From DATMBL01 sp050735975 (GTDB lineage: Bacteria > Desulfobacterota > Binatia > UBA9968): a DNA stretch of 34,722 nt. The notes under the pieces were generated by a model. That model did no database searches and was not told where the DNA came from. It saw nothing but the letters and a program-made list of their open reading frames with translations. The position numbers and the translations under genes were made by a program. Shown here piece after piece: positions 1 to 9,785 of the stretch (positions are counted from its first letter, which is position 1; each line of letters begins with the position of its first letter). The stretch is from assembly GCA_050735975.1 (NCBI GenBank), contig JBOHVS010000216.1, positions 1 through 34,722 of the forward strand, in the 5' to 3' direction.

Positions 1-3000
1 TGGCTCCCCGAAACGTCTGTACCACCGGCCGCTCATGGTCCGCAGTCAGTTGCGGCGTTGTCAATCCGGGTCCCAGTTGCTGCATCCAATACGCCAACTG
101 CGATTGCAACACTTCTCCTTTGAACCACTCACGCTGCCAAACAGCGTAGTCAGCGAACTGAACGGCGAGTAGAGGCAAACCAGAATCTTTGCCATTCACA
201 AAAGCTTCGTACAGTGTCGCAAGTTCGCGATAAAAAATGATCAATGACGAGCCGTCACATATGATGTGATTAAAGTTCAGGATGAACACATGCTCTTGTT
301 CTGCAACCCGCAACACCTTCGCCCGCATGAGCGGAGCCTCTTCAAGATTGTAAGGCTGGCGCGAATCGTTGGCCGCGAGCCGTTGAGCTTCCACTGCTGC
401 ATGGTCTACCGGCAAATGGGAGAGATCTATGAGTGTTAGCGCGGCCGATACCCGGTTGACAATCTGCTGCAGCGGCTCGCCGGCGCATTCAATCACGCGT
501 GTCCGTAACACCTCGTGCCGGCTCATCACCTCATTCAGCGCTCGTTCTAACGCCGGAATATTAAAGAGGCCTTTTATCTCAAACACGGCAGGGATGTTGT
601 ACGCCGCCAACCCGGGATTGAGCTTGTGCAAAAACCAGAGGCGGCGCTGGGAGAACGATAGCGGCAGCGAACGATCCCGCGTAACCGGCAAGACAGGTGG
701 TAGGTTGACACCCTTTTGATTTCGACGAAGTAAATCGACGTGCTCTGCCAACTCAGCTACGTTCGGCAACTCAAACAACTTACGCAGCGGTAGATCGACG
801 AAAAAGTTACTTCGCAGGCGAGCCACAACCCGGGTCGCCAAAAGCGAATGGCCGCCGAGCTCAAAGAAGTTGTCGTGGATGCCTATCTTGTCGAGCTCGA
901 GCACTTCGCGCCAGATTTGCGCGACCAACTCTTCAATCTCCGTGCGCGGTTCAACGAAGCCTCGGTCGAGCAGCGGCCGCTCGCCGTCCGGTGGCGGAAG
1001 CGCATTTCGGTCGATCTTACCGTTAGGTGTTAAGGGTAGGGCGTCTAAGAATACGAACCAGGAAGGAATCATGTAGTCAGGTAGCTTTTCTTTGAGAAAG
1101 TTCTGAAGCTCAGTAACGGACGGCGACACAGCGACAGTCACGATGTAGGCGACCAGTGATTTTGGATTTTCGATACTTCGACTGTGCTCAGTACCGGTTT
1201 TAGATTCTAGATTGTCGGAAGCGCGCGGTTTTTCAGTTACATCGTCCCGGGTTACAACCACGCTCTCTCGCACTGCGGGGTGCTGATTCAGTACGGATTC
1301 GATCTCGCCTAGCTCGATGCGATAGCCACGAATCTTTACCTGATTATCAACTCGGCCGAGGAATTCGATATTGCCGTCGGCGAGATATTTCGCTCGATCG
1401 CCAGTTCGGTATAGGCGGGAGTTCGAATTATCGCTGAAGGGATTTGGAATAAATTTTCCCGGTGTCAGTTCGGGGCGATTGAGATAGCCCCTCGCCAGAC
1501 CGTCACCGCCGATATAGAGGTCGCCAGGGATGCCGATGGGGACAGGTTGGAGATAAGTATCCCGAATGTAGATTTGAGTATTAGCGATGGGCCGGCCCAT
1601 TAGAATCGGTTTGTCGTTCGCTTCAACCTTGGCCATTGTCGACCAGATCGTCGATTCGGTCGGCCCGTAGAGATTCCAGACCTCTCCGCGCGTAAGCAGC
1701 GCTTCCGCCAACTCTCCGGAGAGTGACTCGCCACCACAGAGTATTTTGAATTCCCGCGAACCTTCCCATCCCGCGTCAATCAACATTCTCCAGGTAGAAG
1801 GCGTGCCTTGCATGACCGTCGCCGAAGATTCTTTCACACGACACGCTAGCTCGTTCCCATCCGTCGCTTCCTCGCGACTCGCCGCAACAACAGTGCCACC
1901 CACCAGCAACGGCAAATAGAGCTCCAACGCGGCTATATCGAACGAAATGGTCGTAACCGCCAACAATTGGTCTTGGCTGGTCAAACCGACGCGCTCGCCG
2001 ATCGAAAGCAGGCAATTGACCACCGATCGATGCGACACCTGAACGCCTTTGGGCTGCCCCCTCGAGCCAGACGTGTAAATTACGTACGCTAGGTTGTCGG
2101 AATTGGTTTCGCCTTGAGGATTATCTGCGCTTTCCCGCTGAATGACCGGCCAATCTCGATCAACGCACACGTACGTAATCCGGCGACTGACTGCAGGCCG
2201 CTGACCGCTCTCCAGACACCTCTCCTGCGTAACAACCACTGACAACGCGGCATCTTCCAACATAAAGGCCAAACGTTCTTGAGGATAGCTCGGATCAAGG
2301 GGTACATATGCGCCGCCGGTTTTGAGAATCCCCAACAATCCCACGACCATTTCCAAGGATCGGTCAACGCAAATCCCGACGAGTCCCTCCGGCCCAACGC
2401 CCAGTGCTCGCAGGTAACGACCGAGTTGGTTGGCACGCAGGTTCAACTCACGATAGGTTAATTGCCGCCCATCAAAAGTTACTGCGATCTCGTCAGGAGT
2501 TTTTTCGACCTGCGCCTCAAACAGTTCGTGGATGCACTTATCTTTCGGATAATCCGCCGCGGTATCGTTCCATTCAAAAAGAATTTGGTGGCGCTCCGGC
2601 TCGGTCATTATTGGCAGCGTTGATATGGGCTGATCCGGGTCGGCGGCGATTCCCTCCAATAAGATCTGAAAATGTCGAGCCATCCTCTCGATCGTGTCGC
2701 GATGAAACAAGTCTGTGCTGTACTCGATATGGCCGGCGATTCCATGTTCCTTATCAATGAGAGAGAAGGTCAAATCGAATTTTGTCATCCCGCCGTCAAT
2801 ATCGACGGGTTCGGACCGAAGTCCCGCCAGTTCAAGGGCTGGAACCGAAGTATTTTGGAAAGCGAACATGACTTGGAAGATCGGGTTACGGGCCACATCG
2901 CGCTGGGGTTGTAATTCCTCAACCAACTTTTCAAAAGGAAAGTCTTGGTGTGCGAAAGCGCCTACACAAGTCTCTCGGACACGTCGAAGCGTTTCACGGA

Positions 3001-4015
3001 AACTCGGACTGCCCGAATAGTTCGTGCGCAGCACCAAAGTGTTGATAAATGAGCCGAGCAAATTTTCAATCTCGGGCAGCGGGCGATTAAGGATCGGGCA
3101 GCCGACTAGCAGATCTTCCTGAGCGGTGTAGCGATAAAGCAGGGTCTTAAACGCCGTGAGCAGCGTCACAAAAAGCGTAACGCCATTCTCTCGACTCAAC
3201 TCTTTAAGCTTTAGCTGCAACGTTTCGGGCAATAGGATTGACAGCCTTGATCCGTCAAACCCCAGCACCGGCGGTCGAGGCTTGTCGGTGGGCAAATTCA
3301 AGACTGGAAGAGTACCGCTCAGTCGCTGAACCCAATATTCACGGTGCGTCTGGAAGGTTTGGCCTGAAACGCAACGGCGCTGCCAGCTTGCAAAATCCGC
3401 ATAGTGCACAGGCAATGCCGCTAACTGCGGCTCTTTGCCGTTCAGTATAGCCTCGTAAGCGGTCCATAGTTCGCGAAAAAAAATCGCCACGGATTGACTG
3501 TCAAAAACAATCTGATGCAAGGTCAAAATCAACAGATGTTGGGCTTGATCAATCCGTGCCAGTCGCGCGCGAATCGGTAGTCCTTCCGAAAGATCGATTG
3601 GCTGTAGCCATTCATTGCGAATCGACAGTTCGATTGCGCATGGCAGTTCAGTATCGGCAACATGTTCCAGATCCGTCACAGTAATCTCGATTGAGCAACT
3701 GGCCGCAATGCGTTGGATTGGCCTGCCATCCGGGGCGGGATAGGTGGTGCGCAAGACCTCGTGACGGCGCACGATGAGATTAAGGCATTCCACCAGAACT
3801 TCTACCCTTAGTTCGCCGACGAGTCGTTCGACTTTGCACCCATTATATACCGGACGGGCGTGCTCGAACTGATCTAAGAACCAAAATCGTTCTTGGGCAA
3901 ACGATAGAGGGGGCGGAGCGTTATCATTATCCCTGCGCGGGATAATGTATTCGAACTGCCGCTCAAATCCCTCGCGTTCTAAAAGGTAGGCAAGAAGCTC
4001 ATCTCTCTGGTTCAA
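1..4015 (-). CDS. Nonribosomal peptide synthetase, C-A-T-C..., 3' end beyond window
   Basis: One reading frame stays open from 4015 to the left edge, giving the first 1338 residues of a multimodular peptide synthetase. In order: a short helical N-terminus that may dock to the upstream protein; condensation domain 1 (from about residue 38, PLSFAQERFWFLDQF); an adenylation domain with YTSGSRGQPKG (about 647-657), NLYGPTES, YRTGD, and PLTPNGKIDR with its Lys; a carrier domain with FFELGGHSL, phosphopantetheine Ser about 1057; and condensation domain 2 from about 1100, cut by the edge. This adenylation domain keeps the FD motif (TISFDIAALE), so it should activate an alpha-amino acid. Condensation domain 1 reads HQIVFDS (167-173) where HHxxxDG is expected, so its catalytic His is Gln; domain 2 reads NHIICDG and keeps the second His. 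The only usable start is TTG at 4015, with a poor ribosome site, 46 nt after the A-T gene. Product unknown. Confidence 0.93.
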   Translation of the reverse strand, partial: MNQRDELLAYLLEREGFERQFEYIIPRRDNDNAPPPLSFAQERFWFLDQFEHARPVYNGCKVERLVGELRVEVLVECLNLIVRRHEVLRTTYPAPDGRPIQRIAASCSIEITVTDLEHVADTELPCAIELSIRNEWLQPIDLSEGLPIRARLARIDQAQHLLILTLHQIVFDSQSVAIFFRELWTAYEAILNGKEPQLAALPVHYADFASWQRRCVSGQTFQTHREYWVQRLSGTLPVLNLPTDKPRPPVLGFDGSRLSILLPETLQLKLKELSRENGVTLFVTLLTAFKTLLYRYTAQEDLLVGCPILNRPLPEIENLLGSFINTLVLRTNYSGSPSFRETLRRVRETCVGAFAHQDFPFEKLVEELQPQRDVARNPIFQVMFAFQNTSVPALELAGLRSEPVDIDGGMTKFDLTFSLIDKEHGIAGHIEYSTDLFHRDTIERMARHFQILLEGIAADPDQPISTLPIMTEPERHQILFEWNDTAADYPKDKCIHELFEAQVEKTPDEIAVTFDGRQLTYRELNLRANQLGRYLRALGVGPEGLVGICVDRSLEMVVGLLGILKTGGAYVPLDPSYPQERLAFMLEDAALSVVVTQERCLESGQRPAVSRRITYVCVDRDWPVIQRESADNPQGETNSDNLAYVIYTSGSRGQPKGVQVSHRSVVNCLLSIGERVGLTSQDQLLAVTTISFDIAALELYLPLLVGGTVVAASREEATDGNELACRVKESSATVMQGTPSTWRMLIDAGWEGSREFKILCGGESLSGELAEALLTRGEVWNLYGPTESTIWSTMAKVEANDKPILMGRPIANTQIYIRDTYLQPVPIGIPGDLYIGGDGLARGYLNRPELTPGKFIPNPFSDNSNSRLYRTGDRAKYLADGNIEFLGRVDNQVKIRGYRIELGEIESVLNQHPAVRESVVVTRDDVTEKPRASDNLESKTGTEHSRSIENPKSLVAYIVTVAVSPSVTELQNFLKEKLPDYMIPSWFVFLDALPLTPNGKIDRNALPPPDGERPLLDRGFVEPRTEIEELVAQIWREVLELDKIGIHDNFFELGGHSLLATRVVARLRSNFFVDLPLRKLFELPNVAELAEHVDLLRRNQKGVNLPPVLPVTRDRSLPLSFSQRRLWFLHKLNPGLAAYNIPAVFEIKGLFNIPALERALNEVMSRHEVLRTRVIECAGEPLQQIVNRVSAALTLIDLSHLPVDHAAVEAQRLAANDSRQPYNLEEAPLMRAKVLRVAEQEHVFILNFNHIICDGSSLIIFYRELATLYEAFVNGKDSGLPLLAVQFADYAVWQREWFKGEVLQSQLAYWMQQLGPGLTTPQLTADHERPVVQTFRGA

Positions 4016-4061
4016 GGCACTAGTCTTTTTTAGAAGCTGTGTTTTTTTCTTCCGGCCGCCG

Positions 4062-6023
4062 TTAGTTACGCTCGTCGGCTAGCATGGTTTCGATTTCCGC
4101 GGAAGACATACCATCGACCTGTAAAAACAGAGTCGCCACCTTTTCCGCCCGTTCTGCGCTCGGTGCCTTTTGCACAAGAAGTTGAGCCGCCTGTGCCACG
4201 GTACAAGCATCGTAAAACTCCACTAAGGTAAGATTCCAGGGAAAAATTCGGCCGATAGCCGAAACGATTCGGGTGGCAATTATCGAATCGCCGCCAAGAT
4301 CAAAAAACAGATCATGGATGCCGACGCTGTTTATGCCCAGGGCTTCAGACCAAATCTTGGCGAGCACCGATTCCGTCCGGGTGGTTGGTGCGTTGAATCG
4401 GGTGCCGAGTTTTGGCCGATCTAGGTCCGGCGTGGGTAATTCCTGGCGATTGACTTTGTCGTTGGTATTGAGGGGGAAGCTCTCTAGGATCATAAACTTA
4501 CTGGGCACCATGTAATCCGGGAGCCATGTTTTTAGCGAATCGCGCATTCGGCTTATGGTAGGAATCTCCTTAGTGGCCGTTGTAACATACGCGACCAGCC
4601 GGTCATCGCCGTGACCGTCTTTATGCGCCGCCACCGCCGCCTGATTTATTCCCGGGATCTGTAGCAATGCCAACTCAACTTCCTCGGCTTGAATTCTGTA
4701 GCCTCGGATCTTCAGTCGGAAATCTTTGCGCCCCAGATATTCGAGGCATCCATCCGGCTGGAGCCGCCCCAAATCCCCGGTACGGAAAACTCTCCGACCG
4801 TTGGCATCAGGGGTACCGACAAACGCCGAATCTGTCAGGACCGAATTATTCCAATACCCCGGGAAAATATAAGCGCTGCGAACGGCAATCTCGCCGACCT
4901 CGTTCACTCCGAGCGGGTTCCCCGAATCGTCGAGAATCAAGACTTCCATATCCTCGACCGCGTAACCGACCGGCAACGCACCGTCCGGGACATGCGAATC
5001 CTTACTAAAAAAATGAACTCGGCAAGTGTTTGTTTCAGTGCTCGACAAAACATGGAGCAGTAAGGCGTCGGGAAAATGGCGCTTAGACAATTCCAGATCC
5101 TGTTCGAAAGCCGGGCCGCTGCCTAACCGAATCAGGCGTAAGTCGGGAAATTGTTCGGCGCCGGTCAATTGCTGGGCGAAATGACGAAACACGGTTCCGC
5201 CAGCATGTAAGATGGTAATCTTTTCGCGCTGGAGCCAATCAGCGATTGCCGTCAATCCAACTTGCTTAAGGTCCACCGGGAATATTGCCGAGCCGCTCAG
5301 TAAGGCCAGGTAGAGATTACTCAACGCACCGGCGCTGCTGGGCGGACGCACTAGAGTCATACGATCCTCTGGTGAAATATGCGATGCGTTCCCCAATCTC
5401 ATGACGTAATGAAGCATGTTGCGATGGTTATCCATCACTCCCTTCGGATGGCCGGTGGTTCCCGAGGTATAAAGAATTTGCGAAAGGGCGTCGGGCGACA
5501 CCCCGTTTTCAGGATTTGCCTCGTTCCAACCGGCATCGAGGGATTCGAAGTCAATTAGAATGTGCGCTGAATTTAGCCATGACTTTGCCAGGCCCAGTCC
5601 GTCCCCTCCGGTTAGCACGATCTTGATATTGATATCTTGAAGAATGAACTTTGCCCAAGCGGGTGAAAACGAGATATCGAGAGGGACATAAATTTTGCCC
5701 GCTTTCATAATTCCTATAATGGCGGCTATCGTCCCAAGGTCATTCTTTACCAACACGGCAACCGGTTCGTTGCTCGTGCCGCTGCCTGACCGCAGGGCAT
5801 GGGCAATCCGATTCGCCATCTTATTCAATGTACCGTAGGTTACGGCTTGGTCGTCTACCTTGACCGCAACATGCGACGGGTCACTGTCGACTATTTGTTC
5901 AAACCGGCTGGCAATCGATTGCTCGATGTTGTTCCTGGTAAACTTGGTGAAAGGATTGCCGGGCATAACCCAAGACCTGGCGCGCGAAGCGCAGCTAGAT
6001 GGTTTGTCCCTCTCCAGAGGCAT
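4062..6023 (-). CDS. NRPS loading protein: adenylation and carrier domains only
   Basis: A 653-residue protein with one adenylation domain and one carrier domain but no condensation domain, which fits the chain-initiating unit of the assembly line completed by the next gene downstream. Visible motifs: YTSGTTGHPKG (185-195), an unusual SSTETN (327-332) where NxYGPTE is normal, GEIAVRSAYIFPGYWN (378-392), FRTGD, the RGYRI hinge, PLNTNDKVNR with the late Lys, and carrier motif FFDLGGDSI with Ser about 580. The specificity region PPSSAGALSNLYLALLSG (227-244) contains no Asp, so the residue that normally binds the substrate alpha-amino group is missing. I infer a non-amino carboxylic acid starter (fatty, aryl or hydroxy acid). 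The C-terminal tail (DGMSSAEIETML) could be a docking segment. The start has a clear GGGAG site 5 nt upstream and lies 25 nt after the cyclase-like gene, so the three genes are probably one operon. Confidence 0.95.
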   Translation of the reverse strand: MPLERDKPSSCASRARSWVMPGNPFTKFTRNNIEQSIASRFEQIVDSDPSHVAVKVDDQAVTYGTLNKMANRIAHALRSGSGTSNEPVAVLVKNDLGTIAAIIGIMKAGKIYVPLDISFSPAWAKFILQDINIKIVLTGGDGLGLAKSWLNSAHILIDFESLDAGWNEANPENGVSPDALSQILYTSGTTGHPKGVMDNHRNMLHYVMRLGNASHISPEDRMTLVRPPSSAGALSNLYLALLSGSAIFPVDLKQVGLTAIADWLQREKITILHAGGTVFRHFAQQLTGAEQFPDLRLIRLGSGPAFEQDLELSKRHFPDALLLHVLSSTETNTCRVHFFSKDSHVPDGALPVGYAVEDMEVLILDDSGNPLGVNEVGEIAVRSAYIFPGYWNNSVLTDSAFVGTPDANGRRVFRTGDLGRLQPDGCLEYLGRKDFRLKIRGYRIQAEEVELALLQIPGINQAAVAAHKDGHGDDRLVAYVTTATKEIPTISRMRDSLKTWLPDYMVPSKFMILESFPLNTNDKVNRQELPTPDLDRPKLGTRFNAPTTRTESVLAKIWSEALGINSVGIHDLFFDLGGDSIIATRIVSAIGRIFPWNLTLVEFYDACTVAQAAQLLVQKAPSAERAEKVATLFLQVDGMSSAEIETMLADERN

Positions 6024-6048
6024 GGCAACTCCCGCTTCAATTCGTCCG

Positions 6049-9000
6049 TCAGTGAATTAATGTGCTGAGTTCTTGCTCCGCTGCGCCTATCCAGATGGGC
6101 ATCTCCATGCTGCGGTAAGATGTGAGGGCCAGAGATAGTTCAGTTCTGGCTTGCTCGATCTGATTCTCACTGCGATGCAATCGTCCTAGACTCAAGTGAA
6201 TGTGAGCCTGGAGCGGACGCATGGCCAATTCCGTCGCTAACGCCATGCCCGAAGCGTAATGACTAAGGGCTTCGCTGGGATTTGATGACTCTTCTTGAAT
6301 AACGTCGCCTATGAGTTTATGGGCCCAAGCTTGATATCCTCGCTCGCCGCCGTCGCTGGCCAAAGCCAACGCGCGTTGACCCTGTTCTCGCGCTGCACCG
6401 ATTCGACGCTCTAGCAAACTGGCATGACCCAGCCAGGTGAGCCGTAACGCCCACCCCGCTTTACGACCAATCATCTCCGATTGCTCATCGGCTTTTTCCA
6501 TCAATGGAATAGCGTCTCCGACACGTCCTGCAAGAGCGTAGGCGTAACCCAAATTCGAACCAACTTGAGTCGTCAGTACCCGAATCTCGCTCGACTCGCA
6601 GATTTTTTGGCTTCTTTCCAATGCGCTGATCGCGAGTTCGAAATCGCCTTTGACGAGGAATAAAAATCCCAAGCTACAGTACGCGTAGGCGAGGCTGTAC
6701 GCATGCTCGCTCTCTTCGGCGATTCGAATGCCGGTCTCGGCGATAGGAATCCCGCCTTTGAACTCACCCAGTTGCGCGAAGCATTGAGTCAACCAACTGC
6801 GACAGATCACCGATATGACGGTGGCGGTGCCAAACCGCTCATATTTGAAGCGCTGGTCTTTCACAACCGAGAGGGCCCGATTGAGCATCGTAATCGATTG
6901 ATCGTATTGCCCCATGTGATGGAACGCTACCCCCATGTAGTAATGGGTCACGGTATTCAGTTCCATATCGTCTCGGTTAATTCGCAGGGCGCGCGTCCCG
7001 GACTCGATGGAGCGGTCATGATCGCCGACGACCCCATAGTAGCCAACCAAAAAATTGAGCACTCGTCCCAGCCGTTTATGATCGCCTATTCTCTCGGAGA
7101 TCGCTTCGGCTTCTCGCAAGCTGCGGTGGAGTTCTTCAAATTGGCCGAGAAGAAAAAGCGGGTTGCGAAGTTTCAATCCAACATCCACGGTGCGCCGCAA
7201 CGCGTCACCGTCCTGCGGCAGGTGTTGTAACGCCGCCAGCGATCTATAGTAAAAATCCGCGGCTGCTCGGTTAGCGGAGCGCGTCGCGGCCTTGCTTGCG
7301 GCTTGTCCCAAGTAATCGACCGCCTTATCCCAAAGCTCGCCGTGGAAAGCATGGTGCGCAAGTTTTTCCAGATGGTCGTGCGAAGCACTTCCCTTGATTT
7401 GTTCCAACGCCGTCACCACCTGCGAATGCAGCAATCTGCGACGCTCGTGCAACAGGGTGCCATAGGCGACCTCATTAACCAGCGCATGCTTGAAAGTATA
7501 TTCCAGGTCGGGGAATAGGCTGGTCTCGTAGAGAAATTCCGCCCCCTGAAGATGGCTTAGACAAATTTTCAAACTTTCATCGGAGAGCTCGGTAACGGCA
7601 CGCAGTAATGTAAAAGGAAGAGCAACACCGATGACAGCAGCGGTTTGGAGCAAGTGCTTCTCATCGATCGGCAGGCGGTCAATACGATCCGCCACAACGT
7701 TTTGGACGGTGCTCGGGATCACAAGATCATTAATTTTCAGACCCGGCCGGTAAGCCCCTTTTTCACCCGTCAGGACTCCAGTTTCCACGAGAGACCGCAC
7801 GCTCTCTTCGGCAAAGAAGGGATTTCCTTCCGTGCGCTTGATCAACAACTGCTTGAGCTGCGTGAGATCTCCATTTGTTCCGAGTAGTTTTGACAACAAT
7901 TCTTCCGCGCTACTCGTCTGGAGCGGATCAACGCGGAGTTGATTGTAATAGCTTTTTTCAGACCAACCATGGTTGTATTCAGGCCGGTAATTGATGAGGA
8001 GCATGATATGGGCCAGGGGGAGACTATCAACTAGCCTGTCAAGAAACGCTTGGGTTTCGTGATCGATCCAGTGAAGGTCTTCGAAGACTAATATTAAATT
8101 TTGTCTCTGGCTTTCCCTAACACAGAGTCGCTTGAGAGCATCCAAAGTGTGCCAGCGGCGCTGCTGAGGATCCATCGCGGTGAAACGTTTGATCATCTCG
8201 CGAACATCTTGAAACTGCGCCAACCATCCGCGCCCGCGCTCCGATGTTGTATAGTTTTCGCCCGGCGAGGCGCCCAGCAAGGAAAGAATCGGGGCGATAG
8301 TATCTTTCAGCGCACTCTCCAGTTCCAAAACATGCATCACCACTTTTTCGCTGATGTTCTCACTCGACTCGCCTTCAGCAATTTGAAAGTAACGGCGCAA
8401 CATCTCAACCAATGGGAAGTATGGAGTTGACTTCCCATAAGAAACAGAAGCGGCCTCTAGGACGAGCCAACCTGCTGGTAACTGATGACGAGTAAATTCG
8501 TGGACCAAGCGCGACTTACCCACACCCGGCTCGCCAACCATCGCCAATATTTGGCCGCGCCCACCGGTTACTTGTTGAACAAGTTTGTTGAAAATATCGA
8601 TTTCCGTGCTGCGTCCGACTAGTGGCGTCAGGCCGCGAGCAGCACCAGCCTGTACTCGCGTTCGCGCAGACGTGGGACCGACGAGCTCATAAGCCTCTAC
8701 GGACTGCGAAACGCCTTTCACTGATACAGCGCCGAGCGACTTCACCTGGATGAATCCTTCGACTTGCCGCAAGGTGCTGGCTGACATTAGAGCGACTCCG
8801 CCAGCCGCAAGCTCTTCCATCCTTGCTGCCAGATGCGTCGTGTGGCCAATGGCGGAATAGTCGATATTGAGGTCGTTACCTATGGAGCGAACGACAACCT
8901 CGCCTGAATTCAAACCAATCCCGATCTGCAACCCAAGTTCTTCCGATTGACCAAGCTTTTCACGATGGCGGCGCATCTCCTCCTGCATCGCTAAAGCCGC

Positions 9001-9531
9001 ATAACAGGCGCGCACCGCATGATCTTCATGAGCTAACGGCGCGCCGAAAAGTGCCATGATGCCGTCTCCCAAGACCTGGTTTACCGTACCTTCGTAGCGA
9101 TGAACTGCGTCCATCATGACGCGTAGAACCGGATCGATGACTTTCTGCGCCTCTTCAGGATCGATTCCCTCCACCAGTTTTGTGGAACCTCTTATGTCTG
9201 CAAAGAGAACGGTCACCTGCTTCCGTTCGCCTTCCAGGCTGTGGCGCGAAGCCAATATCTTTTCAGCGAGGTGTCTGGGAACGTAATTGTCAGGCGAGGG
9301 CCCTGCGGGCAGCGCGCTGGTTACAGCCGGCTGGATTTGAGTGATTTGTTGGCCGCAATTTCTGCAAAACTTGGCGTCTCGACGATTAGACTCGCCACAG
9401 TTAGGACAGGCCGTTTCGAGCCGTGCCCCGCACTGGTCGCAGAAGGCTGAACTAAGAGAATTCTCGGACTGGCACCGCGGGCAAATCATAGACCGGATCA
9501 AATGCCGAAGTTCGTCACTTGCCGTCTCCAT
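6049..9531 (-). CDS. Zinc-ribbon, class III cyclase-like, AAA ATPase and TPR regulator
   Basis: About 1160 residues, probably a cytosolic signalling or regulatory ATPase. Numbered from ATG 9531: paired zinc ribbons (CPRC, CDQC, CPNC, CRNC; about 17-60), a class III nucleotide cyclase-fold domain (about 105-270), an AAA/NB-ATPase with Walker A MVGEPGVGKS (332-341) and Walker B LILVFEDLHW (about 480-489), then a long helical C-terminus with TPR-like repeats (about 720-1155). The cyclase domain keeps both metal Asp (D112 in FADIRGST, D156 in GDG) and the Arg of HLAARM. It has Gln152 for the substrate Lys, Ser226 for the base-selecting Asp and His233 for the transition-state Asn, so cyclase activity is doubtful. 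The frame is open to a GTG at 9615; ATG 9531 and ATG 9489 (just before the first zinc ribbon) are both possible and none has a good ribosome site. It is the first gene of the peptide-synthetase operon, so a role in controlling it is plausible. Confidence 0.9.
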   Translation of the reverse strand: METASDELRHLIRSMICPRCQSENSLSSAFCDQCGARLETACPNCGESNRRDAKFCRNCGQQITQIQPAVTSALPAGPSPDNYVPRHLAEKILASRHSLEGERKQVTVLFADIRGSTKLVEGIDPEEAQKVIDPVLRVMMDAVHRYEGTVNQVLGDGIMALFGAPLAHEDHAVRACYAALAMQEEMRRHREKLGQSEELGLQIGIGLNSGEVVVRSIGNDLNIDYSAIGHTTHLAARMEELAAGGVALMSASTLRQVEGFIQVKSLGAVSVKGVSQSVEAYELVGPTSARTRVQAGAARGLTPLVGRSTEIDIFNKLVQQVTGGRGQILAMVGEPGVGKSRLVHEFTRHQLPAGWLVLEAASVSYGKSTPYFPLVEMLRRYFQIAEGESSENISEKVVMHVLELESALKDTIAPILSLLGASPGENYTTSERGRGWLAQFQDVREMIKRFTAMDPQQRRWHTLDALKRLCVRESQRQNLILVFEDLHWIDHETQAFLDRLVDSLPLAHIMLLINYRPEYNHGWSEKSYYNQLRVDPLQTSSAEELLSKLLGTNGDLTQLKQLLIKRTEGNPFFAEESVRSLVETGVLTGEKGAYRPGLKINDLVIPSTVQNVVADRIDRLPIDEKHLLQTAAVIGVALPFTLLRAVTELSDESLKICLSHLQGAEFLYETSLFPDLEYTFKHALVNEVAYGTLLHERRRLLHSQVVTALEQIKGSASHDHLEKLAHHAFHGELWDKAVDYLGQAASKAATRSANRAAADFYYRSLAALQHLPQDGDALRRTVDVGLKLRNPLFLLGQFEELHRSLREAEAISERIGDHKRLGRVLNFLVGYYGVVGDHDRSIESGTRALRINRDDMELNTVTHYYMGVAFHHMGQYDQSITMLNRALSVVKDQRFKYERFGTATVISVICRSWLTQCFAQLGEFKGGIPIAETGIRIAEESEHAYSLAYAYCSLGFLFLVKGDFELAISALERSQKICESSEIRVLTTQVGSNLGYAYALAGRVGDAIPLMEKADEQSEMIGRKAGWALRLTWLGHASLLERRIGAAREQGQRALALASDGGERGYQAWAHKLIGDVIQEESSNPSEALSHYASGMALATELAMRPLQAHIHLSLGRLHRSENQIEQARTELSLALTSYRSMEMPIWIGAAEQELSTLIH

Positions 9532-9611
9532 TGGACCGTAGATAGCGCGCGCATAAGCGGGAGGAAATCCAGCCGAGATATAGTACCGGGCTAGGACAAA
9601 AGCAAGTGAAG

Positions 9612-9660
9612 GCACCGTGCTCTACTGGTGCTCCGCTTCTGGCACAGGACTAATCCTGTG
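9612..9660. promoter_or_regulatory. Two inverted repeats upstream of the NRPS operon
   Basis: A 7-bp perfect inverted repeat, CACAGGA-CTAA-TCCTGTG (9643-9660), follows a shorter one (GCACC at 9612-9616, GGTGC at 9628-9632). They lie about 80-130 nt upstream of the likely start of the cyclase-like gene, where an operator or leader hairpin would be expected. No run of T follows either arm. Function is inferred from position only. Confidence 0.35.
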
Positions 9661-9785
9661 GTAGCCGAATAAGATCCCGAGATCATCCACTTTGGCGACG
9701 AAGGTGCGTGTGGCTCGTGTCCAATTAAGGCTCCGATTGGCTGAGACTTGAATACTACTGGTTTTGGAGGGCAGCCGTTGGTGCG

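Noticed and set aside
429..3450. Short open frames on both strands inside the synthetase region
   Set aside because: They overlap the continuous synthetase frame and lack ribosome sites or domains; shadows of the real gene.
1..4015. Frameshift or pseudogene in the synthetase, because only short open frames are complete here
   Set aside because: One frame is continuous from 4015 to the edge; carrier Ser, adenylation and both condensation motifs all fall in it. The gene is merely cut by the window.
6703..7230. 175-residue plus-strand open frame inside the cyclase-like gene
   Set aside because: Antisense shadow of the TPR region; no family resemblance.
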